Source: Epiperipatus broadwayi
Lineage: Eukaryota; Onychophora; Udeonychophora; Euonychophora; Peripatidae
Direction of reading: 5' to 3'
Assembly (NCBI GenBank): GCA_028023455.1
Contig: JAQFVV010000182.1
Coordinates: forward strand, 622,001-686,000
DNA length: 64,000 bases
Positions 1-12,534 of this stretch are shown here, piece by piece. The notes below the pieces were generated by a model. The model was not told where the DNA came from. It worked only from the letters and a program-made list of their open reading frames with translations, and did not search any database. The number at the start of each line of letters is the position of its first letter. The first letter of the stretch is position 1. Position numbers and translations under genes: made by a program.

Positions 1-3000
1 ATTATTAGTTATTAAGTATTACATATAAATACCATATCTAATGCACTTAAATTAACCTGAGTTGAATATTACCCATTTATTACTATTTAGCAATTGTAGC
101 TTTTATCATCTGGAAAGAAAAACATCAAGAATAAATTGTAATAATTTATTGTGAGAAATTTTAACCTTCTTACCTGTGTTCATATTCAAAATATGAACAG
201 AATTTATATTGAATAAGATTACCTTTATCTTTTTTATATTTAAACAATTTTATATTTATATCAAGAGTTTCATTTTCTACATAAACCATTTTTTACATCT
301 GTAATAATAATGTATACAATATTACAAGACACTACATATAATACTATTAATAATAAACGATCATTACATAACCTTTCTTTTTTTCATATTTTTTCTTGTA
401 AAACAAAGAGAAAAAAATCTTGCTTGCAACCATTTGAAATCTGCAGCATTATATATGTGATGAATATTCTTTATCACATCAGTATATTTCATATTTATTT
501 ATTAATTTAAATTGGCTATATTGCTGGATCTATAAATAATAATAGTTTTTTCTGTTAACTCTAAATGATTTGAATATTCCAAAAATTAAAGAAGTTGAAG
601 ATAAACATTGCTTTTTATTTTTATCACATATGTGGATTTCATATATTTTATTGCTTAATGGTGGTTAACATGATAATTAATATACCAAAATTAGGTTGAT
701 ATTTTATTTAATATTAGTGAAATTTTATAACTCAATTTAATAAATATGTCAATTCCACTTGCCAATGAAAGTTACAAGATGGTATATACATAAGTTTTAA
801 GGCAATGCAGAGAATTAATATTAAGAGTCTTAATAAATATTTTTGAAAATGTTCACAATTTAGTATTTTCATTTATATTGTTAAATTAGGCAGGTATAGA
901 TTATTTTCTTAAATTGATGGTAACAACATAATTTTTTGATTTCTTAAAATTTATTTTCTCCATGTATTATGCATTTAATATAGCATAATGAAAATTATAA
1001 TGTTTAGGGTTAATTTTAAATACTATTTTATGTAAGTGAAGACATGTCACAAGTGAATTATAAATTCAAAACAGCAATAAAAGATATTAAATATCTCTTA
1101 TCATAATCCTGCTCTTTTTAAATTTATTTTCCAACTGAAAATACAGAATAATTTTCTCTTTTCCTTTCCTTCCTCTTATTACAAACAAATTATAACTATA
1201 TTTATAATAAACACTGCAAATACTATAATTAAAACATTTACAAAATTTGAAATCTATTTTGGCAGGCTTTTTTCTCCAATATGTCTACCAGTTTTAAATG
1301 TGAGCTTTTGATAATTATCAATTAACAGTCGTGATGTGCTTCATGTATATAGGTCAAATGAAGTTCCTATTTTATTAATTACAAGTTACTAATCCAATTC
1401 AATTCCATTTTAATTCAATTTAAATCCAGTCCTCCTTTTTACTTTTTAATAGTTTTCATCTTTCCCTTAATTTTCAGTTCTGTTTTTTTCCAGATCTTAT
1501 CATTTTTCCATTTAATTCCATCCCCTTCTTTTTTGTTCTTAAGTTCTCTTCCCTATAAAAATCTGTATTGGCCTATTTATTAACTTTTACCAGAGAGGAT
1601 GATTATAAAAATTAACAGACCAATGAAATTGTTATATGTGCATACATTAACATACAATTAATCATTTTCCATTTATCAATATGATCACTAATTAAGCTGT
1701 TCAAAACTATTTTAAATTGTAATAAAAATATGCTTGAGAATTAATTACAAAGATTAATTTAGAATAATTATAATTTTAAATCCTTTTGACTATTATTCAA
1801 TAATAAAATACTATATATTTCTATACTTTTAATTTAATCATAACATTAATAAATTATTACTCTGACACTATTGAAAATAATCCATTTGTCAGACTGCATA
1901 TAAAAAGTCTCATACACAATCTGGCAGAGGGGTTAGCACACATTAACAGCCAAATTTTTTATCACCCTCAGGAGATTTATTGATGAAATTTGCTTATTTT
2001 TATAATATAATTTATCTGTCATGATAACACACCACTGATATAATATATGTATTTAATATATTTAATTATTACAAATTAAAATTTAAAATTTTATACAATT
2101 GACCATTTAAATAGGGACTGACAAACATTGAGCCCAATCATAAGATTACAATATATATAGATACTAATTTTTACGATTATATGTTTGAAATGTAAAAATA
2201 AATCCTAATTATATATGTGGGTATGTCTCTAGGTGAATATTTGTTAATTCTATTTTGATGCATTGCCCTTAATAGATATAATAGGCATTTCAACATCATG
2301 ACTTTTGCTTACTATTTGATTTTTTTTAATGAAAGATAGCATGGCTTGGTTATAAATTCATATTTTTTTCAAGAAATAATCAATATGTAATTATATGAAG
2401 TAATATCACTGTAGTCAAATACATATATAAATAATTAATTACCAAAATATTTTAATTATATTTTGAAACTACATTATTCTTCTATTTCTTCTTCTTTATA
2501 TTTTTATTTATATTTGCTTGAAATAAATTATTAAATTGAAAACTATATGTTAAGCATAAACATTTTTGTTTTGTTTTGAAATTAAGTGAAGCGTGTATAT
2601 TTAAAAAATAATCGAAATAATATATATATATTGACTTTATGGACAAAATGCATTTAACAAAATGTACTTCTAAAAGTATAAAGTAATCTTTACTAATAGG
2701 ATAAAGCATGACGAATGGATAAATTAAACTTGGATAAAATGTTATTAATAGAAATAATATTGAAAAAGAAAATACGCTGTGCCTAAAAGCAAGGTTTTGA
2801 ATACATTTTTCTACCATTGATGATATATAAATGAGCCTTCAATAGAATAACAAACCAGAGACTGTAGATCACATTGTGATGCATGGTTAATAATAAGGAG
2901 ACATTAAATAGAGATGGATTGACCTCATAGCAAAAATAAATGATAATAAATAAACTAAACAATATTTGATTAGATACCAAATGAAATAACTGTCTTTGGA

Positions 3001-3334
3001 AAAGATCTTATATAAAATGACATGATAATATTATAAGTTATCTGGATCTTTAACAAGCCTGTGAAATTATTTTTTAAAAATATTAAAACATTTTTCCTTA
3101 TAGTAGATGATATAATGGACCTTTTCAATAAAATAATGTAAAAGCAGTCTCACAATTTTTAATACCCAATTAGAGATTTTTTTCACTCACAAAAATTTTT
3201 CCACTTTTGTCAGCAAAAAAAAATACTGATGTGTGATTAACCTTTATGAGATTATTCTTATATTATTTTACTGTTATTAAACTTATTACATCTATCTAAT
3301 GCCATAACTTTAAATAATATATATATAACTTAAT
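1..3334. other. AT-rich noncoding DNA, nothing assignable
   Basis: No reading frame of recognisable function and no clear repeat boundary. ORFs here are short, low-complexity and stop-rich on both strands. A short tRNA-like A-box resemblance lies at 1922-1937, without a convincing B box. A phrase around 2260-2310 loosely resembles one at 7905-7960 and may be old repeat sequence. I see no promoter, exon or RNA gene that I can support. Confidence 0.6.
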
Positions 3335-3704
3335 TATCCCAAATTCAAAATTAAACAAGTCTAGCCAAAACATAAAAAAAAAAAATTTAAAAACTTTTTA
3401 ACACAACCAATGGTTCCTCTACCAAAATAAACTTAAGTATATTAACAAAAAACAAAAAATCCAATACAGTTGTTTTTACTGAAAAAGATATTAAAAAGTT
3501 ATATAATATTAGTAAATGTCTAGCACTTTACACCTAAGCCTTATCAAAGTGTTTATTAATATTATATAAGTTTTCAGTATTTCTATCAATAACAATAACT
3601 GTGGTTTTTTTTTTTGTTATTTTAAGTATAAGTATGTTAAATAATTTTTTTAGTTTTTTTAATAAAAGTTTTGGCTAATCTTGTTTAATTTTGAATTTAG
3701 GATA
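3335..3704. mobile_element. Foldback/MITE-like element, family ends TATCCCAAATTC
   Basis: The left end (TATCCCAAATTC, then a segment containing TCTAGCCAAAA) is matched in reverse complement by the right end (TTTTGGCTAATC... GAATTTAGGATA). The whole 370 bp is a degenerate palindrome centred near 3525, with AT-rich arms that have diverged. The same termini occur at 10408-10517. Each end carries a TA dinucleotide, which would fit a Tc1/mariner-type MITE. However, similar sequence continues past the right end in both copies (a shared phrase around ACTAGTTTAG), so the true boundary may be further out. No coding sequence. Confidence 0.6.
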
Positions 3705-4049
3705 ATTGAATTAATTTATTGACTAGTTTAGTTTTAATCTTTTCATATGTACGTATTGTTATTACTAACAACCACTTATAAATGAATGTGGCCATTTTAA
3801 TTCTAAAAAGAAAAAGAGAAAAAGGCAAAGAATAAAAAATTAGAAGCCAAAATATTGTAACGGGATGGGAGGTGTCGAAAAAGTGGTGAAAAAAAAGGAA
3901 AGTGGAATGAATCTGGGGTGATGGAGAATCAACATCACTCACAGTCCATTTAATGAAATACAAATATCAATATTTAATAAAAGTTATCTATACGTAATAT
4001 CAAGTAATATAGCATTTTATAAGAGCATGAGATTAGAGAATCTCTATGA

Positions 4050-4660
4050 TCATTGAGAGATCAGAAGAATCATATATCAGCCAGCATTATAAAATAAAAG
4101 TAAGTATGGGTAAATACTCAAGAGAACTAACCATCCATCATCATTAATGATGGGAATAAATAAATTAGTACAATAAATCAGAATAAAATCAACAGTCCAT
4201 CTTGTGGCTGGATTTGAACCATAAAAAATATAAATCAACAGTCAACCTTGTGACTGGATTGGAAATTGGTCTTCTGTAGACCAGGCTAACTATTGAGCCT
4301 TTGCCATCTTGGGCAATTATATAAACATAACTTGGATGCACCAGCTTAGTGCCCATCCATTAAAAATACACAATAATCAGAAATCAAAACAATAATGCTG
4401 GGACATTTAAAACATGCTGATCATCATCAGTGCTCAGGCCACTTGTACTGGCTAACTATAAACTTAAATTTTTAATGAGACTAAAATAAAATAAAAAATA
4501 ATAGTGTGTGGGCTTTAAAGAGTATCCTCTTTTGCACCAACCAGGATGATGATTGATCATCTCCAGATGCCCCAAAGCACTAAATAATCATCCCCATTTA
4601 TCCATGTCTGAAATCTAGCTCAGAGAACACAAGCTCTATTACTGTATGTGACCAAGAGAT
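4050..4660 (-). repeat. Dispersed repeat family R1, copy a
   Basis: In reverse complement this stretch matches 12535-13250 and 37750-38365 in the same order. The shared phrases are CTCTGAGCTAGATTT, CTTTAAAG followed by CC(C/A)(A/T)..CAC, TTATAGTTAGCCA, GCCTGGTCTAC and GACTGTTGATTTAT, ending near a TCATTAATGATGATG tract. A segment reading TGGCAAAGG... GGTTCAAATCC resembles tRNA A and B boxes, and the GACTGTTGAT segment is duplicated within this copy. It may be a tRNA-related SINE joined to a longer body. Not classified. Confidence 0.7.
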
Positions 4661-5252
4661 GATGGAATACAATTTTTAACAATTAAATAGAAGTTTATTA
4701 ATTAAAAATAAATGATTAAGGTCTTATAAGGGTTCTGATTTTGAATGATACATAATAATAAAATCCTCACACTGTAATTTACAATATTGCTACAAAATTC
4801 AAGTCATCACATTAATTGCATTTTTCTTAATAGGTATCTATAAACACATACATATATCCATACACAGACGTGCGTTTTATAATACATGATGAAGACATTT
4901 CAATTAAACATCAAATGATTATTACATTTGTTATTTATATAATTACTAATTATAATCCAATTTTTTACATTAATTTACAAAACTACAATTCATGTTATTG
5001 CTATGGTTTACATATATACACGCACAGATGCGCGATTTATATTATACAATTAATATTCAATAAATGAACTGACATTTAATATTAAAAAAATATTAAAATT
5101 TTACATATATGAGTGTGCATGTATATACGCACACTGACTTTTATCTATTTCAATTTTTTATAATAATATTATATTTTTTCATAATCAATTCATTTGGAAA
5201 ACACATAAATTTCACACCTACACATGTGTGTATAAACAAAATATAGATATAA
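4661..5252. other. AT-rich spacer with degenerate CA/TG-rich tandem copies
   Basis: Two related phrases with alternating CA/CG bases followed by TTTATA lie near 4856 and 5015, about 158 bp apart. A weaker third lies near 5125. They look like an old, diverged tandem repeat. Nothing coding is recognised. Confidence 0.35.
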
Positions 5253-5873
5253 TTTGAACTAAAGCCAATATACAACGAAATATCACTCAATAATGACAAC
5301 AAGTATACATACTGGGATATTTATAATATACTATATCCAAACCAGACACCTAATCTACATCCATCAGTTCTTGGAATAGACAACAGGCAATTACTGCAAC
5401 AATTCAGAAAATGGTCATTAGAACCAAAATTATTTGATTTTCTACTTAAGCTTAATCTTAATGCTCTACCCACAACATATTTCCTTAGATTTCATAGATT
5501 CTATACAAATATAAACCCCATGTGTGGGCTATGTCATAGACAAGAAGAGACACAATATTTTCTTCATTCCTACAGTGCCCTAGAAACAATACGTCGCACA
5601 ATGTTTACCACATATAGAAAGGCTATCATTTCAATTGATGAAATAATAAATACATTTAAAAAAGGCAACATCCCTGCTATTCGTGCAGCAACATATAGCC
5701 TTTATGCCTACTGGTGTACCAGATGCACTTTTGCACTTGCTAATAACCCTCGATGCCACCCAGCAACATATTCAATAAAACGAGAACTGTTCAGAAAAAG
5801 AGACAGCATCCTAGCTAAACCAGATGTGTTTGCAGCCACATGGTCATACTTGAAACAAAGATCCAGTCTATAA
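5253..5873 (+). pseudogene. LINE ORF2 C-terminal fragment (zinc-binding RT domain)
   Basis: An open frame of about 206 codons runs from just after the stop at 5250 to the TAA at 5871. It has no start of its own: it is the 3' part of a longer ORF. The middle reads as the zinc-binding C-terminal domain found after reverse transcriptase in many non-LTR retrotransposons. It has a tryptophan-led helix (RKWSLEP), then LNALPTTYFLRFHRFYTNIN, then Cys-x2-Cys (CGLC), EET and a following His (FLHS). The usual fourth ligand, a Cys shortly after that His, appears to be Tyr here. The RT and endonuclease domains are absent, so this is a 5'-truncated insertion, which is normal for LINEs. A 3' UTR with a poly(A) signal and a CAT/AAT tail follows directly and supports the call. 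The clade cannot be named from this fragment. Confidence 0.7.
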
Positions 5874-6120
5874 AATATAAAGTCCAATATGATAGATGGT
5901 GACAATTTCAACATCAGCTTTTTTTCCAACTTCAAAGAGATGCAAGCATAAACTGAACTAAATAGAAGACCAAATTTAAAAACAAGAAAGAAAGTATGCA
6001 GAAATGATAAAGACTTGTATACTGAAAGTTGTTGTAATTTGTTTTGCATTTGTTACAAATCAATATAGTACTAGATGTGACTCTGTAACTTTTTAGACTC
6101 AATAAAGTTTTGCTTTGAAA
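5874..6120 (+). other. LINE 3' UTR with poly(A) signal
   Basis: About 250 bp between the LINE stop codon and its microsatellite tail. An AATAAA motif lies at 6101-6106, 15 bp before the CAT/AAT tract. The position and orientation fit the 3' end of the LINE fragment upstream. Confidence 0.6.
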
Positions 6121-6272
<152 letters not shown>

Positions 6273-6299
6273 AATATTTATATTTATTCAGACCTTTTA

Positions 6300-6430
6300 A
6301 AAGTTTAATTTATAAAACAATATTTTAAATCAGAGTTATTTATTTATTTCTATTTCAGTAAATGTAGAAAATATCTACTATAATTTTTGTCTGACTTTAT
6401 TTCTACTTTTCCTTTACTTTATATATATAT
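6300..6430 (-). repeat. Dispersed repeat shared with 10655-10810 (inverted)
   Basis: The reverse complement shares ordered phrases with 10655-10810: a GTGTGTGTGCA/ATATAT tract, AAAGGAAAAGTAGAAATAAA, then GTCAGACAAAAATT followed by a TAGATA.TTTTC.ACATTTA phrase. The two copies are in opposite orientation about 4.3 kb apart. Family unknown, no coding potential. Confidence 0.6.
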
Positions 6431-8220
6431 ATGCACACACACTATATTATTATGGATGTACCATGTAACCCAACTGGTCACAATATATATATATAATAAA
6501 GTCGAAGTTGTTATAAGTCCAATTAAAATTTTGATACTTGCATTATCTTTCAAAATTGTCTTATGACAGGTAGTACAAAAGAGATGGTTGATGATATAAG
6601 AAATTTAAATAACTAGACCTGTACTAATCTTTGTGAGTGAAGACAAAAAAAAGTTATTTATAATTATCATTGAGTTAAATCAAGATTCCAATCTTTTATG
6701 CCATTCAACCATTTTTCTTGCTTTATTTTGTTTGTTTTTTACTACTTTTAACAACTTTATTTTTTTTCTGGAATGAGCTTCAAAAGTCTCATTTACATTT
6801 GGCCTTCACAATATATATGCACTAATTTGTATGTACTGCACATGTACATCAGTATATGAATATGCCTTCAAGTATAACTGTGAATTATTAATTGATCGTT
6901 AATATTTTTATGTTGTCTGTTGAAAGTTAAAAAGTGACAAATCAAAATAATTAATCTATTTGAATAGTTAAATAAATTCCAATTTTCAAATAATTTGCAT
7001 ATATATATACACAATTTACTGTTTATAAAAATATTTATAAAAACTTAAATTAATATGAAGATAAAAGAAAATGGAAGCAGATAGAATAAAATAAACATCA
7101 GTTTTCATCTTTAAGCCTGCCTTATTAAGGGAGAAAAAATTATTTGCAAATAAAAACTAAATTTTATAATAAATACTGCTAAAAGCATTATAAAATATTT
7201 ACAAATATTTATTAACATTATAAAATTTCCATGACTTTATTTTTTATTTTCAAAATGATTTGTTTTTTATTCTATAAAATATAATACTTAATTTAAAACC
7301 ACTTTTAATAAAAGTTTTAAAAATAAATTTAAGAACTTTTATTTGGAAAGTGATAGCTTAAATAAATACAATTTAAGAACCTTTTTTAAAAAATCCATTT
7401 AACACTTATTTACTGGTTGGAAATAAATGTAATTTTAGTTTATATTTTAAACAATGGGTCTAAAATATCTTATTTCTTTATGATAAAAAATTTATATACA
7501 TACATAAAAGAGATAAAAAATTTATCTTTTCTCTCTCTTTTTTTTTTAACTCAGAAAGGAGCAAATAAAAATGGCATTAAAGTATCTTGAATTCAAATTA
7601 AACTTTAATTGTAAATATAACATATAATTAAGGACGGTTATCTTTTATTTTTCTATAGTGGAAAGTTAAGTAGCACTATTATCTGATAATCATTGATTTT
7701 TCAAAATTATGCCGTAATAGATTGTTTAAAGAGTAGATAAAGAAAAACAGCTCTTGTTTATAATACTGTAATAAAATGAAACTACAAATATTTAATGTAA
7801 AAATTATCTATTTTATTTTTACCTGCTTCTTTAAAATGATTTTATGAATAACTTTATTAATTTTTTGTTATAATTATAAATTATATATATATTAATTAAT
7901 ATTCCAGTGCATTGCCCCAAACGATATGATATTTGAATATATAACATCATTGCAGCATAAGACATGAGAATATTCTTTTGAGCTTGGCAGTTTGAGGTTC
8001 AGACTTTATATTCACAGAGAGGGTTGCTGAAATATAACATTTGAGGTGGGTGATTTAAATTTATATTAATTAAAACATTTTTCATGAAATTATAGATAAG
8101 ATGAAATATTGAAAGTATTTATTAAGCTATTCCATGTATTCATTTTAAAATAAGCTATGGCATAACTAAGTAAATAATCAATTAAAAACCAAATTGACAA
8201 CCTGAACATATGTCTTCCAT
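6431..8220. other. AT-rich noncoding DNA
   Basis: Short AT microsatellites (for example 6484-6496 and 7002-7012) and long A/T-rich tracts. I recognise no gene, RNA or bounded repeat. Confidence 0.5.
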
Positions 8221-8224
8221 AAAC

Positions 8225-8440
8225 AGTATTTGGTCTGGTCCCCTATAAACAAAAGATGGAGTCTTAGTTATGCAGTGAGAAAAATGAATATCAGAACATT
8301 TTCAAATCTTTTTCACAGATAATTAAAACTTCTAAAAAGTATATAAATTTAGCAGATTTTTATGGATTTATAAATGTTCACATTGAAAGTAAAAATAAAT
8401 TAAGAGACCACTTTTAGGTTATAGGGGATCAGACAAATAA
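8225..8440. repeat. Degenerate inverted repeat (possible MITE)
   Basis: The phrase TTGGTCTGGTCCCCTATAAAC near 8231 is matched in reverse complement by GTTATAGGGGATCAGACAAA near 8418. The arms are about 22 bp and the interior about 160 bp of unremarkable AT-rich DNA. No TSD was identified. Confidence 0.4.
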
Positions 8441-8459
8441 AATATTGTTGCTGAATGAT

Positions 8460-8790
8460 AGTTGCCCTTCAGATTATAATTGATTGTATGCTCAATTACA
8501 TTATAGATAAACTAAAAATAAATTATACACAGAATATCTCACAAAATTTCTTCAGTGTTTACATATATAATAAAGTTATTAATCAAGCCACATAAGCATA
8601 TAAATGAATAAAAAAGCATTTAATCACTCATATCATTGCACAGGAAAAAATCTATAAATATTTTATCATTATAGAGGATTTTATTCTGGAGAGTAATGTC
8701 ATTAGGTGATCTTGAAAATTATTATTAGTCCCACTAGACATCTGTATGATGACTTTTAACATTTAATTTTTGCCTGGCAAAGCAGCTCCT
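8460..8790 (+). repeat. Dispersed repeat family R3, copy a
   Basis: Shares an ordered set of diverged phrases with 15760-16035: TATATAATAAAGTT, ATCA(T/C)TGCACAG(G/A), TTATCATTATAGAGGATTT, a TCATTAGGTGA/TCAGATGACCTG segment, AGTCCCACTAGACAT and GACTTTTAA(C/T)ATTTAA. The two are clearly homologous but heavily diverged. No coding potential. Class unknown. Confidence 0.6.
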
Positions 8791-10407
8791 ATTGAATATT
8801 TAAAAAATTATGTTAAGCCACAAATTTTATCATAACTTAAGTTTGTATTATTTAAAAATGACATAATATATATTGTTTTATGCACAGGACATCAAAGAAT
8901 GTAATTAAGCTAAAAAAATATATATAGGTCATTGATATTCAAAGTAATAAAAAAAGAATAAAAGTTATTATTTCTAATAATTATTTACATATTATTTCAT
9001 AAATTCAAAATTATCATGCATACAACTTAAAATTATATTTTTGTTAGTAGGTTAGTTGGATTCATCATAAAATTTATAAAAAAATTAGTATATAATAACA
9101 CTTACCTAAGGCAATCCATCACTTAAAAACTTCATAGAATAAAGACATTAGTACCTTTCATTTTTCCTAGTAGCCCTTCAAAATGTAATTTCATACAGAG
9201 GTTTGCAATGAATATGTCATCCCTAATAACAAGTATTTAATATTGATCAATAATTAGTATAATTTGAATATTATAATAAAAAACTTCAATACAGTTTGTA
9301 ATTTATTAAAAAGTACTACTAAAATAGTTACTACATACAAAATAAAATAATAAAATAAAATGTGAATGAAATACTAAATTCATTATCGAGTTAAACTTAA
9401 AGTACATAAGTTAGTAGTTTATAGTCAGTGCAATGTAGTATTATTTATCCTATCTTTATAGGTTTTGAGAGCTCATATTGCTTCAGGCTACTATGACCAT
9501 AAATTTAATAATAGCTTTATCAATTGCCACCTCTTTTTGCATTTGATATGCAGCTTTGAAAATTACATTGCAGTAGTCTATAATAGACCTAAATTTATAT
9601 ATATATTGTCAAAATCTTTACTTTTACCATTTGCGTATTTTTATTATTATTAAAATGCAGACAAGACATTATAGAAAATATCTATATCACCTAATTCAAA
9701 TACTGTACCCAAACCCACATCATATCAAACTATGCAGATAATTTATGATATAAATTTACACAATCACGAGTTATTTTTTATCAAATATAAATTCAAATAA
9801 TAATTAAAAAATATATAAAAATAAAATAATAAGTAAAAAATATATAAAAATAAAGTAATAAGTAAATATATATATATATATATAATTACTTACCATTGAG
9901 CCTTCATAACATTGTCTTACTAATACATTGGTCAAAAATTGTATTTTTTCCAATGTAATTTTAACAGTGAATATTCTTCCATTAACTAACAAAAGAATGA
10001 GAGAAAGACAAAAAAATTCAATTCACTTGATCACAAAAATTGTTATAAAATTGTCAATTTTTATGATAGAAAAAAAACATAAGGAAAAGATGGATCTGAA
10101 GTTATAAAATGTGCTTGTGTAGGCCATGTAGTTTTCCCACAATTCTAAATTAAAACCTAATATTGCAAATTCGAAAATTCTATAGCACTGTGTTTGCATG
10201 TAATAATAAACTAGTTAAATTAGAAATTTGTAATAATTGGAAGAGAGAAAAAAAGAAATATAAAACTCTTTAAAAATGCATATTTTCATACATAACACAA
10301 ATTAGAACTAACATAACATATACCATATCCTGTGAAGCTTATTAAAAGAATGAAAACTAAGCATAATAACATTCTTGAAAAAATGTTTATATATATATAT
10401 ATATAAA
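8791..10407. other. AT-rich noncoding DNA with a small tandem duplication
   Basis: An imperfect 31-bp tandem duplication lies around 9807-9868 (AAAAAATATATAAAAATAAA blocks), followed by an AT microsatellite. A reading frame from about 9465 to 9653 follows an AG dinucleotide but matches nothing I recognise. No gene is called. Confidence 0.5.
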
Positions 10408-10517
10408 TATCCCAAATTCACAACTCAACCAGACTAGCCAAAAAATAAACTCTAAAATCATTGTGTGTTTTAGAGTTTATTTTTTGGCTTATCTGATTGA
10501 ATTGTGAATTTGGGATA
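10408..10517. mobile_element. Short near-perfect hairpin element (same ends as 3335-3704)
   Basis: Two 50-bp arms (10408-10457 and 10468-10517) are reverse complements with few mismatches around a short ~10 nt loop near 10458-10467. Ends read TATCCCAAATTCAC... GTGAATTTGGGATA. It looks like an internally deleted or tip-to-tip version of the 370-bp element at 3335-3704. The arms are much less diverged than in that copy, so this one is either younger or has been corrected by conversion. Confidence 0.75.
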
Positions 10518-10560
10518 ATTTTGATTATTTATTTACTAGTTTAGCTTTATGCTTTTAATG

Positions 10561-10630
10561 TTTTCATTTTGATATATATATATTATAACCATATGTTTTC
10601 ATTTTGATATATATATATTATAACCATATG
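10561..10630. repeat. 35-bp direct tandem duplication
   Basis: Two adjacent identical units, 10561-10595 and 10596-10630. Each begins TTTTCATTTTGATATAT and ends ATAACCATATG. Confidence 0.85.
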
Positions 10631-10654
10631 GGTTTTATGGCATACAACAACATA

Positions 10655-10810
10655 GGAGTGTGTGTGCACAAATATATATAAAGTTGAAAGGAAAAGTAGA
10701 AATAAACTCAGTCAAATTTTTGTAGATACTTTCCACATTTTACTTAAATAACACAAAGGATTAAATAATTTTAAAATAAAATTTTATTATGAAATGAACA
10801 TTTACAAAGG
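10655..10810 (+). repeat. Dispersed repeat shared with 6300-6430
   Basis: Direct-orientation copy of the repeat found inverted at 6300-6430, with the same order of GT/AT tract, AAGGAAAAGTAGAAATAAAC and the TTTTTGTAGATACTTTCCAC block. Confidence 0.6.
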
Positions 10811-11089
10811 TCTAAATAAATATTTTTATTGAATTCTGATTTTGAAATTAAAACAAACATTTTTTTTATGTTGGAATAGCTCTATGGATAACTGTAAAAA
10901 AAACTACTATCTATTTTAGAAATTTTTTTAAATTAAAGCTTGTATAACATTTTTGTAAAATTCTACTATCTATTTTGAAATCTTTATAGATCATACTTTG
11001 ATAAAATTGAAAGTTGCTTTTAAAAGAATTAAAATAGATATAAAAAATTATGAAGATAGTAAAAAACATTCTTGGGTTAATGAATTATT

Positions 11090-11545
11090 TTTCCACCTCA
11101 CACTTTCTATAAAAAGGGTGAATAGAAAGATTAGAAGTAGTTGAATTTCTCATAAATGAGTGGGTTAGTTGGTTTTCCTAGAGTTTGCTTTTGGAGAGTT
11201 ATACAGTTCCCATGACAACATAATGTAAGACAAAGAGGGAGATTCCAGCAGCTAGTTTACTACAGAGGAGGTTTGATTCACATGGAAGTCAGACCCAACT
11301 TTTCTGTTTCATAGCCTTAATGTGAACAAAACAGCTTGCTTGTCTAAAGTCTATCCAATCTTAGACAGAAGAGAGATAACTGTGGACAAACAGTTACCTG
11401 TACTATAGCTATCATGATGACAACAAGCCAGTCTACTGTTAGAAAAGACCAGTTTGCCCAGAGTTCCTCAGCTTGATGAAGAATTATATATATATGCTGC
11501 TTTATCTATATACAAGGAACCACAAATAAACATATGTATTTATAT
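11090..11545. other. GC-richer island, possible LTR fragment
   Basis: About 450 bp with more balanced composition than its surroundings and no long ORF. An AATAAA lies near 11525, next to ATATATATA tracts. The composition and motif order (TATA-like, then AATAAA) would fit a solo LTR, but I cannot find terminal TG/CA ends, a TSD or a second copy, so this stays a guess. Confidence 0.25.
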
Positions 11546-11974
11546 AAAGTGCAGTTGGTGAGTAATTTCTTTAAAAATGACATTTTAAAGTACAAGTTAA
11601 ATATCTAAAAAGAGGATTTAATTCATAGACAATTTCATATTTGTTTTTTAAAGAGAATAGGTGAAATTTATATACTTTCAGCAACTGTGAAAAGATATTT
11701 TAATAATCGAGAACGATATTTTTTAAAATTGTTTATGACAAAAAAACATTTATAATCTATATTTTAAATTTAAAGATATTTATAAATTTTAATCAACCCT
11801 GACCTGTTAGGGGAGAAACTTTTATAAACTGTCAAGAAATTAATAGTATTTATTTTAAAGAAAAAAGAAAACTGTAATCAGTAAAGAGAAAAACGTACTA
11901 ATAAAATAATGAATGGATTTTTATATACTTTCAACAAAGAATTAATTGTGATAATATATTTTTAATAATTTTAT

Positions 11975-12310
11975 TATTTTGATAAATTTAAATATGTTTA
12001 TAAATTATTATACTGCACATATGTGCACAGATATATATATGGGTGTATTTTATGTAAATCCTAGTATAAGGTATTTGTATTATTAAAATGTCATAACTTA
12101 AAAGTGTAATTGCTTATTGTATTTTATATGATGATTAAAATATATGCATCAATTGTACTACACATCTGTGTGCAAACACCAATGTGTGTCATATAAACAT
12201 GTATAAATAAATTTTAATCATGTACTTTTATGTGATGATTCAAATATGTTCAGAAATTATACTGCATGTTTGTGTGCAGATAGATATAGGTATTTTATAT
12301 TGGAACATAT
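11975..12310. repeat. Degenerate tandem repeat, three units
   Basis: Three related phrases follow one another: near 11995 (TACTGCACATATGTGCACAG), near 12157 (TACTACACATCTGTGTGCAA) and near 12260 (TACTGCATGTTTGTGTGCAG). Each follows an AAATATGTT/AAATATATG-type lead. Spacing is uneven (about 160 and 100 bp), so the array is old. Confidence 0.5.
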
Positions 12311-12534
12311 ATGTAAATCAGTGTAATAACTTGAATTTCGTTTTTATGTTAATCAAAATTAGATGGGTTAATTCATATGTGTATAATCATATTCTGCAGT
12401 CCTTAATGCCATTTTTTATTGTTATTAATAAACTTATATGTTATTGTTAAAATTATTCCAGTGACTTAATTCTAAATATTTTTAGAATATTATGTGTTAG
12501 ATATCATCCCTTGATCCCAATAACAATTATGGAG

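Noticed and set aside
1900-1990. tRNA-SINE resemblance (TGGCAGAGGGGTTAGCAC)
   Set aside because: Only an A-box-like stretch. No B box at the proper distance and no second copy.
9455-9653. Possible host exon after an AG splice site
   Set aside because: No recognisable domain, no donor site at a frame-consistent place, and an AT-rich low-information translation.
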